Below, piece by piece: positions 1-11,502 of a stretch of DNA of 64,000 bases. The position numbers and the translations under genes were made by a program. Under the pieces are notes generated by a model. It was not told the origin of the DNA, searched no databases, and worked only from the letters and a program-made list of their open reading frames with translations. This DNA is from Saururus chinensis (lineage: Eukaryota > Streptophyta > Magnoliopsida > Piperales > Saururaceae): contig CP141141.1 in NCBI GenBank assembly GCA_035235625.1, positions 21,883,968-21,947,967 on the forward strand. Direction: 5' to 3'. Numbering within the stretch: the stretch's first letter is position 1; each line of letters opens with the position of its first letter.

Positions 1-1515
1 ACTTCACCATTTGGAGTAAACCATTTCTTGCAGCTGTGTGCAATGAAGTTTTTCCATTCTTTCTCACAATTCTTATTGTGCTCACATCTGTGTCTAGTAT
101 GGCAGTAACTACATCCAAATGATCCAGAATTGCAGCCGAATAAAGGGGGCTAGTATTTGTTGGGTCACATAACTGACAAAGATCTGGCCAGTGCTTCAGT
201 AGTTCTTTTACAATTCCTGCACAAAAACGCCAAGTTGTGCACAGGAGGTTTAGAACATCTCATTGGGAAAGATAGACCAGGATAAGTCTCCGCAACATTG
301 CATGCCTGAAAGTAGAAACTATCTAGAAAATGGATTTTAACAACTCCGCTTGTTCATTATAAAGTAACCAAAAGGAGCATTCATTTATGATTTTTTTATG
401 AGGTTGTCATAAAAATGACACTAATTCCCCAATAGTTATACTCCTGACTCTTGAGAAGGGTAAAGCTGAGACCAGGTGTACCAAAAAAAGTCAACTATTC
501 AAAGTTGGCCATTGTTTGAATCGAAAATTAGGAAAGAGGCTTTAAAAATTTATCGTCTAGGAAAATTATAGGTAAATCATACAGGGCTAGAAGGAGATAT
601 CTAAAAGGAGAAGAAACCATACAAACTTTGAACTTGGTCAATGGAAATGCAAATTCTATCAATAGTTGACTACCACCTGGTGGAAATAGAAAGAAGCCAT
701 GAACTCAAATTCCAATTTCTCCAGAAAAAATAGCACCCATGAACACAAATTCCATTTCCTCCTTAGGATATCAAATGATAAGAAATTCCAAAAGCAAAAA
801 ATAACCAAATCCATAAATTCTACGAAAAATTGACAATTTTAAAGGACAAACATAATCGTACTTTTGGGTTCTTACAATCACTCACTCTTTCTCTCTCTCT
901 CTCTCTCTCGTGTAAAACTCTCGTGTAAAATCATTCTCTTTGCTTTAGTTGAATAGAACTTTGTGATACCAGGAAAAAACCCATGATCTCATATCGATTT
1001 TCTTCGCAGAAAACAATCGAAATCAGCTCAGAATCAATTAAAATCAACCAATCAGGAGAACAGCCCTTCCTCCCTATTAAGAGACCACACTCACAAATGG
1101 AAAGACGAAAGCTTGACATAACCAACGACTAAAAAACTCTCCAAAAATCGAAGTGCTCAAAACCAAAGGAAACCCAGTTTGCACAAAACCGAGGCCCGAT
1201 GAGAAAAGCAAACTCACCCAGATGGCCCTTTTTAGCAGCGACATGAAAAGCAGTCATCCCAATCCTGGAGGACTTCATGGAAGCAACTTCAAAAGTACAG
1301 AACTCCACCAGGTATGCCACCACCTCGACGGCGTTGTTATCGGCGGCCATGAAGAGCGGTGTCTCTCCGGCGTCGTTCTGGAAGGCCATCAGGGAGGCGA
1401 CGGCATCCGGGCCGTCCAGCTCCCCCACGACGCGGCGGACGGCGGGGAGGTCACCGGAGCAGACGCCGGTGAAGAAGGCGTTGTGTGAAAGGAGGCGGAG
1501 GGGAGGGCGGGCCAT
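1..1515 (-). CDS. Ankyrin-repeat protein, At2g01680-like (exons 1-2, partial)
   Basis: Two exons on the minus strand. Exon 1 runs 1515-1218, starting at the first in-frame ATG and reading MARPPLRLLSHNAFF; it ends at a GTGAGT donor. Exon 2 begins at 216 after a GCAG acceptor and is still open at the window edge. The junction splits a Gly codon and gives GHLGIVKELLKHWPDLC, then DPTNTSPLYSAAILDHLDVV and RKNGKTSLHTAARNGLLQMV. These are consecutive ankyrin repeats, and order and wording closely match my memory of Arabidopsis At2g01680, a plant ankyrin protein with a C-terminal PGG membrane domain. That C-terminal half lies outside the window, so membrane anchoring is inferred from the family. The intron is about 1.0 kb and AT-rich. 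Function of this subfamily is poorly known; relatives such as ITN1 act in stress signalling. Family assignment is firm, role is not. Confidence 0.9.
891..909. repeat. (CT)n microsatellite in ankyrin-gene intron 1
   Basis: About nine uninterrupted CT dinucleotides lie in the first intron of the ankyrin gene. Such tracts are length-variable and common in plant introns. Confidence 0.9.
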
Positions 1516-1856
1516 GGGTCCCGGGATGAAGCAGACTCTTCCTCTCCACCACTCCGTTTCAACATTTGAGAGAAGTGGGCGTGGGCCTTGAGAGGGGGAA
1601 GGCTTTGGAGTAATTGAGGGAGGAATTGAAAGCAACCGGTCGGAGGGGAAGGGAGGGGTAACAAGGAAGGAAACAGTGGAGGGAGGGAGACTGCGGGAAG
1701 GAGCAGTAGAAAAACAGGTGTAACGGTAAACTGACGTTGTAACTTGAAATTACAGTATTGCCCATCCCTACCTTGTAGGGACATATTGGTCAATTACTAT
1801 CTATAAAGTTTTTCACTTTTGATGCTGAAAATTTAATATACTAGTTGGAAACACGG

Positions 1857-1887
1857 GCACTTAAGGATTTAAACAATCCTTAAGTGC
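1857..1887. repeat. Perfect 13-bp inverted repeat
   Basis: GCACTTAAGGATT at 1857-1869 is followed, after a 5-base loop, by its exact reverse complement at 1875-1887. It could form a short hairpin. No T-run typical of a terminator follows, and such motifs have no set meaning in plant nuclear DNA. Confidence 0.75.
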
Positions 1888-2206
1888 TTAATTCGTCATC
1901 ATCCAAAATTATTTAATTTTATTTTAAAATATAGATAAATCAAATAGTTTTATAAGGGTGATAAGATCAATTTTAAATTTTTTTACTAGAAAAGCTCTTT
2001 TTGTGAATTCTTTAATAAAAAGGGAAAGAATACTAAAGACCCAAAAAATTCTTTCTAAATATTTAATTAAATGAAAGATATAAAGTAGGATTTACCTCTA
2101 TAATAAGACTAATTGAATTCTTGCGAGTTCAATATTGCCGACTAAAAATTCTTTCATAAGTTCAAAGAAGTTATGATTTTATTTTTTATGTAAAATAATA
2201 TTAATA

Positions 2207-2316
2207 CTCTATTTTCTTTATACCATAGGCCTTGCACTACCTTTGATTGGATAACACGAGATTTATTTTATCCTATCCAATTATAAGTGGTGTAAGGCTT
2301 ATAAGAACAAATAGAG
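2207..2316. mobile_element. Foldback MITE-like element
   Basis: An inverted repeat with arms of about 45 bp: CTCTATTTTCTTTATACCAT at the left matches the reverse complement of the right end with a few mismatches and small gaps, and the core GATTGGATA/ATCCAAT closes the hairpin. No coding capacity. I could not fix a target-site duplication, so the family is open. Confidence 0.6.
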
Positions 2317-3881
2317 AAAGTGGTATAGAAATATCACTATCTGCCCTTCAAATACGTCTTCTCCAACCCCTTCCCCATCCTTAGATTAAGTAGATGAAGG
2401 TTTGTAAAACAGGCAAGAGAGGTGTTTCCTCCTTTGCTCATCCGACCAACCCACTCTTCCTTTTGTTCCTCATAGGTGGGCTGGTCGCTATGCAATGCCA
2501 CAACTTTTGATTAGCACACATTGAGTGCAAACAACTACTTAATTAAACATAAGAGCAGATATTTTTTGACAACCCTGATATTCCCACCCTCCCTTAAAAT
2601 AAAGCTTCAATACCCCCCAAATAATGTCAAATAAGGAGTGAGAAATGGGGTATATTGAAACTTTATTAGAGGCGCAATAGCAATATTTTATTTAATTTAT
2701 AAATTGTTAAAAAGAAAAAATTCTTCTAAGAAATATAATCCTAATGTTGTTTAATAAAAAAATTTTAATAATAAGATAGAAACTTTTAAACATTTATAAA
2801 TTTACTTGCTTTGAGTTGTTAATCTTTTCACAAGCCAAATAATTACGTCAATAGTGAATGTTACTGGTGGCAGTTACAGTAGTTGTGAAGCATTTTTTAT
2901 ATTCCTTCCTAAGTATGAACTTAACGTAAAAAATATATGAGAGTTATTAATATTTAAAATTAATATTATACATACTAAAACATATTAATATCATTAATTT
3001 TAACATTAACATGTATTAAGTATAGACACCTTCAATTTTTTTCGATAAAACAGCCCTCATTTACTAGGTTCACTGTCCGTAAAAAAATATTTCTCACTAG
3101 TTGGATTTCACCGTGTTAAGAGAAGGGAGAGAGAGGTCCAAGGATGCACTCCCTGTGGCACATAGAACAAGATGTGTGAGTCCTACCTATCCAAAAAGGC
3201 AACTGAAGCCATGATGGACTAAGTGTCATTATTTCAACTGATATTTACTGTCAAGTAACCTTGAATTCTTTCTTGACTAAATATGTTTTAATTTTTTTCA
3301 TAATACTTTCTTGACTAAGATCACTGATAAGGATGACCACCAACCAAGGTTGGGCCAGAGCAATACGTGGTCATGGCACATTCTGTAAGGTAAGATAAAA
3401 ACCAAGTCAATTCAATCAATCAATCTCCAATATCATAGTCCACAAGGGCATTTTGGACAGCATACAAAAGTCACTTAACGGACAAACACTAGAGTTAGTC
3501 CTCGGCAATATGGCCCACCATTTTGCCTGTCCTTTATTAATCTTGATCTGTGGAACCGGCAACTGCCTACGTCATACTTGTGTCCGATGACGGTAGACTA
3601 GTTATCGACAAACATGGAGACATGGCTCATGTGAGGTTTGTTTTTTAATCAAATATTTAAAAAAAAAATAACTAGAGCTCGAGAAAAAGAGCATGTAATT
3701 TAAATTCGTTTGCCTTTAAGTAATGTGTTTCCTAAATCCGATAGCATATGATATCTTAGCCCAAGTTATAATACACATGAGCCTAAGTTCCTAAGACTAA
3801 AATAAATACTCTTCTCATCTAGATTATTATAACTAATATTTAATAACCCTAATTGATGATCCATATTATAACTAATATTTA

Positions 3882-3926
3882 ATAATTCGTCTGTCAACTA
3901 ACTTAAACAATTGACAGACGAATTAT
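3882..3926. repeat. Perfect 16-bp inverted repeat
   Basis: ATAATTCGTCTGTCAA (3882-3897) and its exact reverse complement (3911-3926) flank a 13-base AT-rich loop. It may be a tiny remnant of a TIR element or simply a hairpin. Confidence 0.75.
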
Positions 3927-4446
3927 AATTAACAAATGGTTGTGTTGCGTGTGTTCCCTTTCCTTTGTGTCTTTAGACTTTTTTTTGCCAAGGATGGTGG
4001 CTTACACGGTTACACCAATCCAAGATAATAAAATTTAACAAGGATTTGATTGCCGGATCGAAAAAGGAATCTAAAGGGTTGTCTTTTAACAGGTACGTTG
4101 TTGGTTATACCTTGGGTTCCAGAATTGCCTCCCTTCAGAATTTATTTGCCACCACTCTTATGTAACAACTTGGTACCAATCAGTACTAGATAATGGTTTA
4201 AATTATGAGGCCCCTCTTGCCAAACTCATTCTCCAAATTTAAGGATAACAAGAGTAATGTTATGTAGGCTCGCATACTCGTCTATTAGACTTATGCTTGC
4301 CATGATGTAAGGGCCTCATGGTCGGGCCCCCTCCCATATGCAGGTCCCATGTAGCGACTGCAGTATACTAATCGGTGTACAAACATAGGTAGTATTTTCA
4401 TGGATGTTAATGGAGAGGAGATAGGAGAAATGTTAAGGATAGTGAT

Positions 4447-5225
4447 ATTTACACACTAAAAACTTACACTTGGGTTTTAATTGGACAGAATATTTGGGCT
4501 TCACGTAAAGTTTACTTGGGCTCACTTGTTTTGTCCAATTGAAACCTAAGTGAGAGTTTTTGGTGTGTGAGTAGGGGTATTAATGAGCCGAATATCAGAA
4601 CTTGAAACTTCATTTTCAAGCTCAAGTCGAGCTCAAATCAAGTTCGAGCCGACTCAAGTTACTACACCTTGTGATCATTCCTTAGTTTTGTAATTGGTGA
4701 CCCAGTAGAGAAAAATCACTGAAACGAACATGGTTAGTAAGTGGTCCAATGTGTTAAATTAAAAAATTTTAAAAAATAGCCTTTGTTGATTTTAATTTTT
4801 CAAGTTAGACTATTAATGCATGACAAAGGAAATAAGGTTTTATAAAAAAATAATGGTTCTAAATCTCATCAGACATATTATACAATTCCTCTAACAAAAA
4901 GTTTCATGTAACTGTACATAAAAATAAATAAAAATGATATATTTTATAGAAAGATTGAGTTAAAAACTTAGGAAACATGAAATCTATATATAATATGTAA
5001 TATATGTATGTGTATATTTAAAAAAATAATATACTTAATGTGAGTTTAAGTTTTTATTGAGCTTCGAGCTGAGTAGACCCAAATACAGTATGTTTGAGCT
5101 TGGCTTGACCAACTTAATTCGAATTCAAGCTTAAACATGGCCAAGCTCAAACATAAGTCAACCTGAGTCGAACTCGAGCTGAATAGAGTTTTCGAGCTTA
5201 CTTTAACACCCCTATGTGTGAGTAT
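4447..5225. mobile_element. Foldback MITE split by an hAT-like element
   Basis: The left arm at about 4447-4490 (TTACACACTAAAAACTTACA then GGGTTTTAATTGGAC) is complementary to the right arm at about 4531-4571 (TTGTCCAATTGAAACCTAAG then the GTGTGTGAG end). The last few bases of the right arm are displaced to after 5214 by the hAT-like insertion. Without the insert the foldback is about 135 bp. Confidence 0.65.
4572..5214. mobile_element. Non-autonomous hAT-like element with 8-bp TSD
   Basis: 643 bp, starting TAGGGGTATTAATGAGCC; the reverse complement of its end begins TAGGGGTGTTAAAGTAAGC. It is flanked by a perfect 8-bp duplication TGTGTGAG at 4564-4571 and 5215-5222. An 8-bp duplication and TAGGG-type ends fit hAT transposons. 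Both subterminal regions are rich in GAGCT/AGCTC words (as in CAAGCTCGAGC). No transposase is visible, so it would have moved with enzyme supplied by another element. Confidence 0.85.
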
Positions 5226-7599
5226 TGTTTTCCATGCATATATTTCTTATTAATTTGAAAAGGTGGTGAAGATCTCTAGAAGAATAAATTCCATGGACCA
5301 TGCCATTTTCATCAGCCCTAAGGTTTATTCTGTAAATGAAAATGATAATTATTCGGCATATCTAACGTATATGTCCAATAAATACTTTCAATGCTGATGT
5401 GAATGATTTATTTTGGTTGCAATGGAGAGAATTAGGCCACATAAGACCCGATTTTCTATCTCCAACCAATACCTTCTACATCAGCATTGGAGGGTTTTGT
5501 TGGATAAATTTGTTCTACATGTATTAGCTTTGATCCCCAAATCTACTCGTTTTAGGTAATTATCTTATGTCCTAAAAAAATAAAAAAGTCCTGCTACTAT
5601 TTTAAGAGCTTAAAATTATGGGAAAGCATTTCCCTGTAAATTATTCAATTGCTCAGAAGAAATAGCTGGAAGGGTCCCAGGACTAATTTGTTTAGATTGG
5701 GGCCCAAAAGGAAATGTATCATTCACAAAATATTAATCAATGCACAAAAGGTTAAATGAAAAGGTATGATTAGTGGATTACAAGCTGTGCAAAAGAAATG
5801 GAGCTGAGGTGATTATGGACACAAACACAGCTATCCCTTTCTTCTTATGAATGGGGGTCACATGAAGTGATTCTTGCCTATCTTTTTCATACAGAGCCAA
5901 CAAAATTGACAAGTCATGTTTTCGATGTGTGAAGACTAGAGAGAGCCCAAATCACGTTTGTTTTATTATGATTCCCTTCCCACTGAGACATTCAATTATC
6001 TTATTATAAATAAGAAAGAGATTGAATGCAATATCTCTAAAACAAAATGATGGAGGTACTATTTTGTTCTGTCACATCTAAATAAATAACGTATTTTCTC
6101 CGTCTTAAATTAATAGCTCTATTTAAGCCAAAAAATTTGTTCTATATTAATAACTTTATTTTGTTCAATTTAAGTAATTAGGTACTTACAAAAAAATATC
6201 ATCAATTTATTTTTTCTTCTCTTAAATGTAAGTGTTATTATTAAATAAAAATTATTATTATTTTAAATATAAATATTAATATATGACATAGGGAGTACAT
6301 TGTATCTTATAATATTCGTCTGTGGCTTCAACTTTGAGGAACATAACAGCATATTCAAATCTCTTTGAACATGTTGTTTAGATTGTAGATGCCAGTTTAC
6401 CACACAACTGCAGACCAAACTGCACATACAAAAAATATTCTGGTCGACCCATATATCCATATGATAGCTTAGAGATGTGTATAATAATGGGCGAATAAGT
6501 TCGATCACTTCAGCATATGTTCTTTCCAACCTGGGGAATGGCATGTTCACAGGAAGATTATGTTCCTCATTGGACGATAAGGAATAATTTCTGTACAAAT
6601 GGATTGGATAAAGGAAGATGAATAGCTTGGTGCTACAATTGAGAATTTTTAGAAGTAAGCGTTGGTATAATTTTATTCAGTTCTAAAGTATTAGACTGAA
6701 GAACTTATATAGTCTGATTCTTTATATGATAGCCTAGAATGCATGTCAAGGTCCAAAAGAACTTATACGGTGGACCATAAAATGTTGTGCGATTACCCCT
6801 TGTCTGCTCGCTGCACGCTCGCCACAAAGCCCGCATGCTGCCCGTGTGTGGTGTGGGCCCACGCATGGGGCCACACCGTGGCAAGCTGACGGGGGAACGA
6901 GCATGTGTAGCATTATTTAGTGGATGTGTAGTTCTATTCTCTAAGCTCTTGATTCATTAGTCCTTAATTCCATCAAAAAAATCATTATTCCTAATTCAAG
7001 AGCTTAAAAGTATAAAGAATACACATAATCTGCCCCATAATCTACATTATTTTGCCATGTTAATCTGCTTTCATATTTTAAAGATTTTTTTTTTACACAT
7101 CACCATTATATTCTTTATTCTACTCCACATAATCCCAATAATGTCAGCCATTGGATGAACTGCCAACCTCAAAGATGAATGAAAGAGCAACCTCATTTGA
7201 TGGTTAGGAGTGTAGGAGTAGAGGTAAGGATTAGGTTAGTGGAGTAGTTTTAACATTAGCCTTCTTAAACCTTGCGAATTAGTAATATTCAAGTCATATG
7301 TCTTAGATCTTAATCCATTACTCATCTAATATCTAGGTAGCTTGATAAACTCTAGAAAAAGATAAAAAAGCTGGAGCATACTTAAAGCTGGGCTGCGATT
7401 GACTTTTTCATAGCGCTATGTAGTCCATAAAGGATATTTCGGGAAACGGAAGAGAAAGAAATGTTTTTAAATTTTTTTTAAATTTTACTGTTTAGTAAAA
7501 ATAAATTAAATTAAAATAAAAAAAATAAAACATTAGCCTTAAATTTTTTATCTTTTAATCTATAAATTTTAAGAGAAAATTAACATACTAAAGACATAT
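5226..7599. other. Intergenic, no gene seen
   Basis: AT-rich with scattered short open frames lacking codon bias or recognisable domains. A small GC-rich island lies at about 6790-6900, and a Stowaway-like element is listed separately. Confidence 0.6.
6092..6297. mobile_element. Stowaway-like MITE
   Basis: About 206 bp between TA dinucleotides. The left end TATTTTCTCCGTCTTAAATT and the inverted right end TACTCCCTATGTCATATATT are variants of the CTCCCTCCGTC terminus of plant Stowaway (Tc1/mariner-type) MITEs. Internally it carries the TTAATAGCTCTATTT word also seen at 9.1 and 58 kb. No coding capacity. Confidence 0.75.
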
Positions 7600-8055
7600 A
7601 TCTTGTCTCCGCCACTATTATCACAGTCGCTACTGCAACTATTAGCACTATAACCACCACCTTTATTACTATCAGCCGCCGCTACTACCATTGCCGCCAC
7701 TATCACTGTTGTCACCACCCTTATCACCATCACCACTATCACTGTTACCACCACAGTCACTGTTGCCACTGCCGTCATCACTACCATTGTTACCGCCGCC
7801 ATTACTACCACCGCCGCCGCTCCTGCCACCACCTTCGCCACTGCCATTCACACCACCTTGTCACCGCTACTGCCACCACTACTATTTCTATTGCTACTAT
7901 CATCACCACTGTTGCCGCTACCACTACTACCACAATTGTCATCACTATCAACTACCGTTGCCCTCACTATCACCGCCACCACTACTACTGTCATTGCCGC
8001 CGCCACTACTATCTCCACCACCATAATTAACTCTACTATTACTATCACTATTGAT
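7600..8055. repeat. Imperfect trinucleotide (CCA/CTA/CCG) low-complexity tract
   Basis: About 450 bp of degenerate triplets (CACCACTACC, GCCGCCACTATC and variants). Because stop codons are scarce in such triplets, long open frames appear on both strands, reading as runs of Pro/Leu/Ser or Val/Ala/Met. There is no single favoured frame, no splice signals and no domain, so I treat it as simple-sequence DNA. Confidence 0.8.
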
Positions 8056-8059
8056 AAAT

Positions 8060-10434
8060 TTAAGTTTTAAATATTTATAACATCATTGGTGTAACTAAAT
8101 AATATATTTTAAAAAAAAAATTTAAAATTTTCTTTTTCCCTAATTTACTTTCTCTTTCTCTTTCTTTTTCTCCCAATTTCTACTGATTCAAACAGACTAA
8201 ATCTCTCCACTTAATAATGGATGAGTAGTTCACCACAACCCACCCCCATCCATGTCTCTATCTGCTGTCACAATGATAGTGGATATCTACCTACCGTGTT
8301 AAGAAAATAAGTTAGTGTAAAGAGAGAGTTGTGTGAACTACTCATCTCTTATTTGTATTATACTACAATTTTGGAAAGTCAATGTAGATGCTTGAGGAAC
8401 ACATATAGTTCGTCTTGATTGGAAGAACGGATAGTGCGTTCTTCGAAAGTCTTCATTGACTTCAGCTCGTTTTACATCAATGATTGATGTGAGAAATGCT
8501 TCCGTCATTGGTGCATATTTACGGTATATGTGCATATTGATGATTTTGCATTTAAAAAAACACAGTTCTTAAATTCGTTTATTCATTTTATATTGTTTAT
8601 TTCTTAAAAACTCCATTTTAACCCTCAATTGAAGATCAAGTTCTCTAATATTTTTTCAATTAGTTCACTTTTATTTTCTAATCCAAACACTTGTTATAGA
8701 ACGGTAGCCAAATTATTGATTCAAATTGCAGAATATTTGCAGACATAGAAGGCCCATCATCTGAGGCAGAAGCCCACAACAGTATAAAAGCGCTTGCAAA
8801 ATCAACTCTGAGCCTTTTACTAAAGCCCTGAAACGACATGAAACGCAGGCTACATTATGGCACTTCGCAATGGAATAATTATGTGCGGAGTTGAGATTTT
8901 CGGCTAGCTGGAATTAAGCTCGATCAATTATAGGGCCAAGCTCAGTTAACATTGATTTATTTCAAGCCATGAAGGAAAATGAAGTGCATGGAGTAGGACG
9001 AACATCTAAAGGACGGCTTCCCGAGGTTGTGGGCAGGCGGGTTCGTCCTATATTAATAGTTATATTTAAAAAATAATAATAATTTTATTAAATAGTAAAA
9101 GTCATTTTTAAGAGAAGAGAAATATGAATAAAATTAAGTTATTAATATGGTACAAAATTTTTTGCTAAATAGAGCTATTAATGTGAGAGGGAAGAAATAT
9201 TACATTCTTAATTTTTTAGAAGAAATTTTATATTTTCTCTATTCCACTTTACTAGTCCATATTATATAGTCAAAATGAATTAAAATTAATTCATTATGTG
9301 AGGAGTCAGGCTCTGTGGCTAGTTGGACTTCCGATTAATCAATTTTAGAGCTAAGTCAGACTAGGTCAAGTACATTGGTTTAAATTTAAACTAAGAAGAA
9401 GAAGCGCCAAGCATCATATGAACCTCTAGGATGGGGGCAAGGCAGGCTCTATTTAGTATTGCACTTAATTTTTTAGAGCACTTTTATATATTAAGTTCCT
9501 TCACATAGGTGACTTATTTATACCATAAAGGTAGAATTACTGGATTAAAGCCCATTTCATTTTACCAAGTTCACCCTTAGCCAGATTGGTCAACATTTAT
9601 ATGTATATTCATGGTTTTTTACTCATATTTATGTGTTCATAGGTAAAGAATAGCCAATCTAGACGAAATTGTCAAATCAGGCTTCATTTATTTATTTCCT
9701 TGACTACACAAGAATTTGTGGAAATTTCCAATTGAATATTTTTGTTTCTTTGTAACGCCCTTTTGAAATTTGGAACCTTAAGTTGGATCCCAACCCCATC
9801 TTCTTGCTTGTTCATAAATGCTCTTTTTGAAATTTGAAACCTTGAATTGGATCCCTACCCCCCATGGAAGGACGCATCTTCACAGACTAAGAACTATGAG
9901 ATGACCTAGCATTGTGGGCCAGGTGACACCATCTACAAAATTTTAGGATTATGGCTTAGAAACCAATTGAACCACCAAAGGTTGCACTCCTTCCCAATTG
10001 AAGAGGCCTTCCCCCCACTTAAACATACGAAGTTTTGCAACCAAATTTGGATCATTAACCAAAACTATGGTAACAAAGTGAGTGGTGATTTGTTGGGTCC
10101 TCATGGTGGTGGCTACAAGCTTCAGCATGGACCGCTCTTTTGGAATGGGGCATGGACCACTCTTTTGGGTCGGGGCAACTTGACCAACCAGAACGAATAT
10201 TCCCACCAAGCGACGGCCAAAATTTCCGATCTTTTCAGTATCAATTCCCTATGCTGATGCTAATAACTCCAGCCACTGTTGACGTACATGGGCCGGATCG
10301 TGTGTGGCAGGACAAAATCACTCTGACTCCATGGTCTACTGTTTCTCAAATTTAGATACAAAAAGGGGCAACCATTGTTGGAATCATGCACGCCAGCACA
10401 CTGAACCCGGGCATTGTGAGTCATCTTACTGAGA
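8060..10434. other. Intergenic, no gene seen
   Basis: Apart from the Stowaway-like element at about 9.1 kb, this holds a short direct repeat near 9758 and 9828 (around TTTGAAATTTG and TTGGATCCC) and weak open frames at about 9.95-10.35 kb on both strands that I cannot assign to any family. Confidence 0.55.
9040..9199. mobile_element. Diverged Stowaway-like MITE
   Basis: The left end CGTCCTATATTAATAG and the inverted right end TATTTCTTCCCTCTCACATT with TTAATAGCTCTATTT belong to the same group as the element at 6.1 kb. The left terminus is worn and no clean TA duplication is visible. Confidence 0.5.
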
Positions 10435-11502
10435 TCTGCATGCTAATAGATCTCAGTAATTGATGCGCTAATTATCAGCCATAACACAATTTAGTGTATA
10501 ATATAAATTCATATTTCAATAAGAGGCCATGTATCATTGCATATAACAAAACAATGTTTGAATAAACACCGTCTATATTACTAGTAAAAAATACACAATT
10601 TGGATAATAATGATCGATAGAAATGGAGATGGGTAATAGATAGTTTCCTTGTAGTCATTGACGCAAATATGAAGCTTGATCTCTGCTAATCCCTATTTAA
10701 TCCAATATGTTTGTTGTCTAAGTGACAAAAATTGGATATAGTATGCATATTTCCGGTTTCTCTCATCCCACCGTAATAAGCATTGTATTATTTGTATTTT
10801 TTAAAAACATATTAAATATTTTATATGCATATTTCACGTTTAATATGCGTACTATACCTAAATTTTGTCACATAGCCCTTTGATTGATCCTTCTAATTCT
10901 ATTATCTTTTGATTTTGATTGGCTAGTGAGCTCTCTAATAATATTTTTTGATTTTGATCATTTAGCATCAACACCATAATAATTCTGCATGCTAATAGAT
11001 CTCAGTAATTGATGCACTAATTATCAGCCATAACACAATTTAGTGTATAATATAAATTCATATTTCAATAAGAGGCCATGTATCATTGCACATAAGAAAA
11101 CAATGTTTGAATAAACACCGTCTATATTACTAGTAAAAAATACACAATTTGGATAATAATGATCGATAGAAATGGAGATGGGTAATAGATAGTTTCCTTG
11201 TAGTCATTGACGCAAATATGAAGCTTGATCTCTGCTAATCCCTATTTAATCCAATATGTTTGTTGTCTAAGTGACAAAAATTGGATATAGTATGCATATT
11301 TCCGGTTTTTCTCATCCCACCGTAATAAGCATTGTATTATTTGTATTTTTTAAATACATATTAAATATTTTATATGCATATTTCATGTTTAATAGGCGTA
11401 CTATATCTAAATTTTGTCACATATATAGCCCTTTGATTGATCCTTCTAATTCTATTATCTTTTGATTTTAATTGGCTAGTGAGCTCTCTAATAATATTTT
11501 TT
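10435..11502. repeat. Tandem duplication, two ~515-bp copies
   Basis: Copy 1 (10435-10949) and copy 2 (10984-11502) are nearly identical, with a handful of substitutions and one 4-bp insertion in copy 2 (CACATATATAGCC against CACATAGCC). They are offset by 549 bp with a 34-bp spacer. Both begin TCTGCATGCTAATAGATCTC. The copies do not start TG or end CA and are too close to be LTRs of an element. No coding capacity. A segmental tandem duplication is the simplest reading. Confidence 0.9.

Larger units (their letters stand above)
1640..4446. other. Intergenic, AT-rich, no gene seen
   Basis: Upstream region of the ankyrin gene (its promoter should lie near 1560-1850). No convincing coding sequence is seen on either strand. 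It contains the short hairpins listed separately and a 20-bp direct repeat of ATTATAACTAATATTTAATA near 3825 and 3865. Confidence 0.6.

Noticed and set aside
7569-8070. Possible Pro/Leu-rich or Val/Ala-rich proteins on both strands
   Set aside because: Low-complexity triplet repeat; no promoter, splice sites or domain.
10435-11502. The two ~515-bp copies as a pair of LTRs
   Set aside because: Only 34 bp separate them and the ends are not TG...CA; a tandem duplication fits better.
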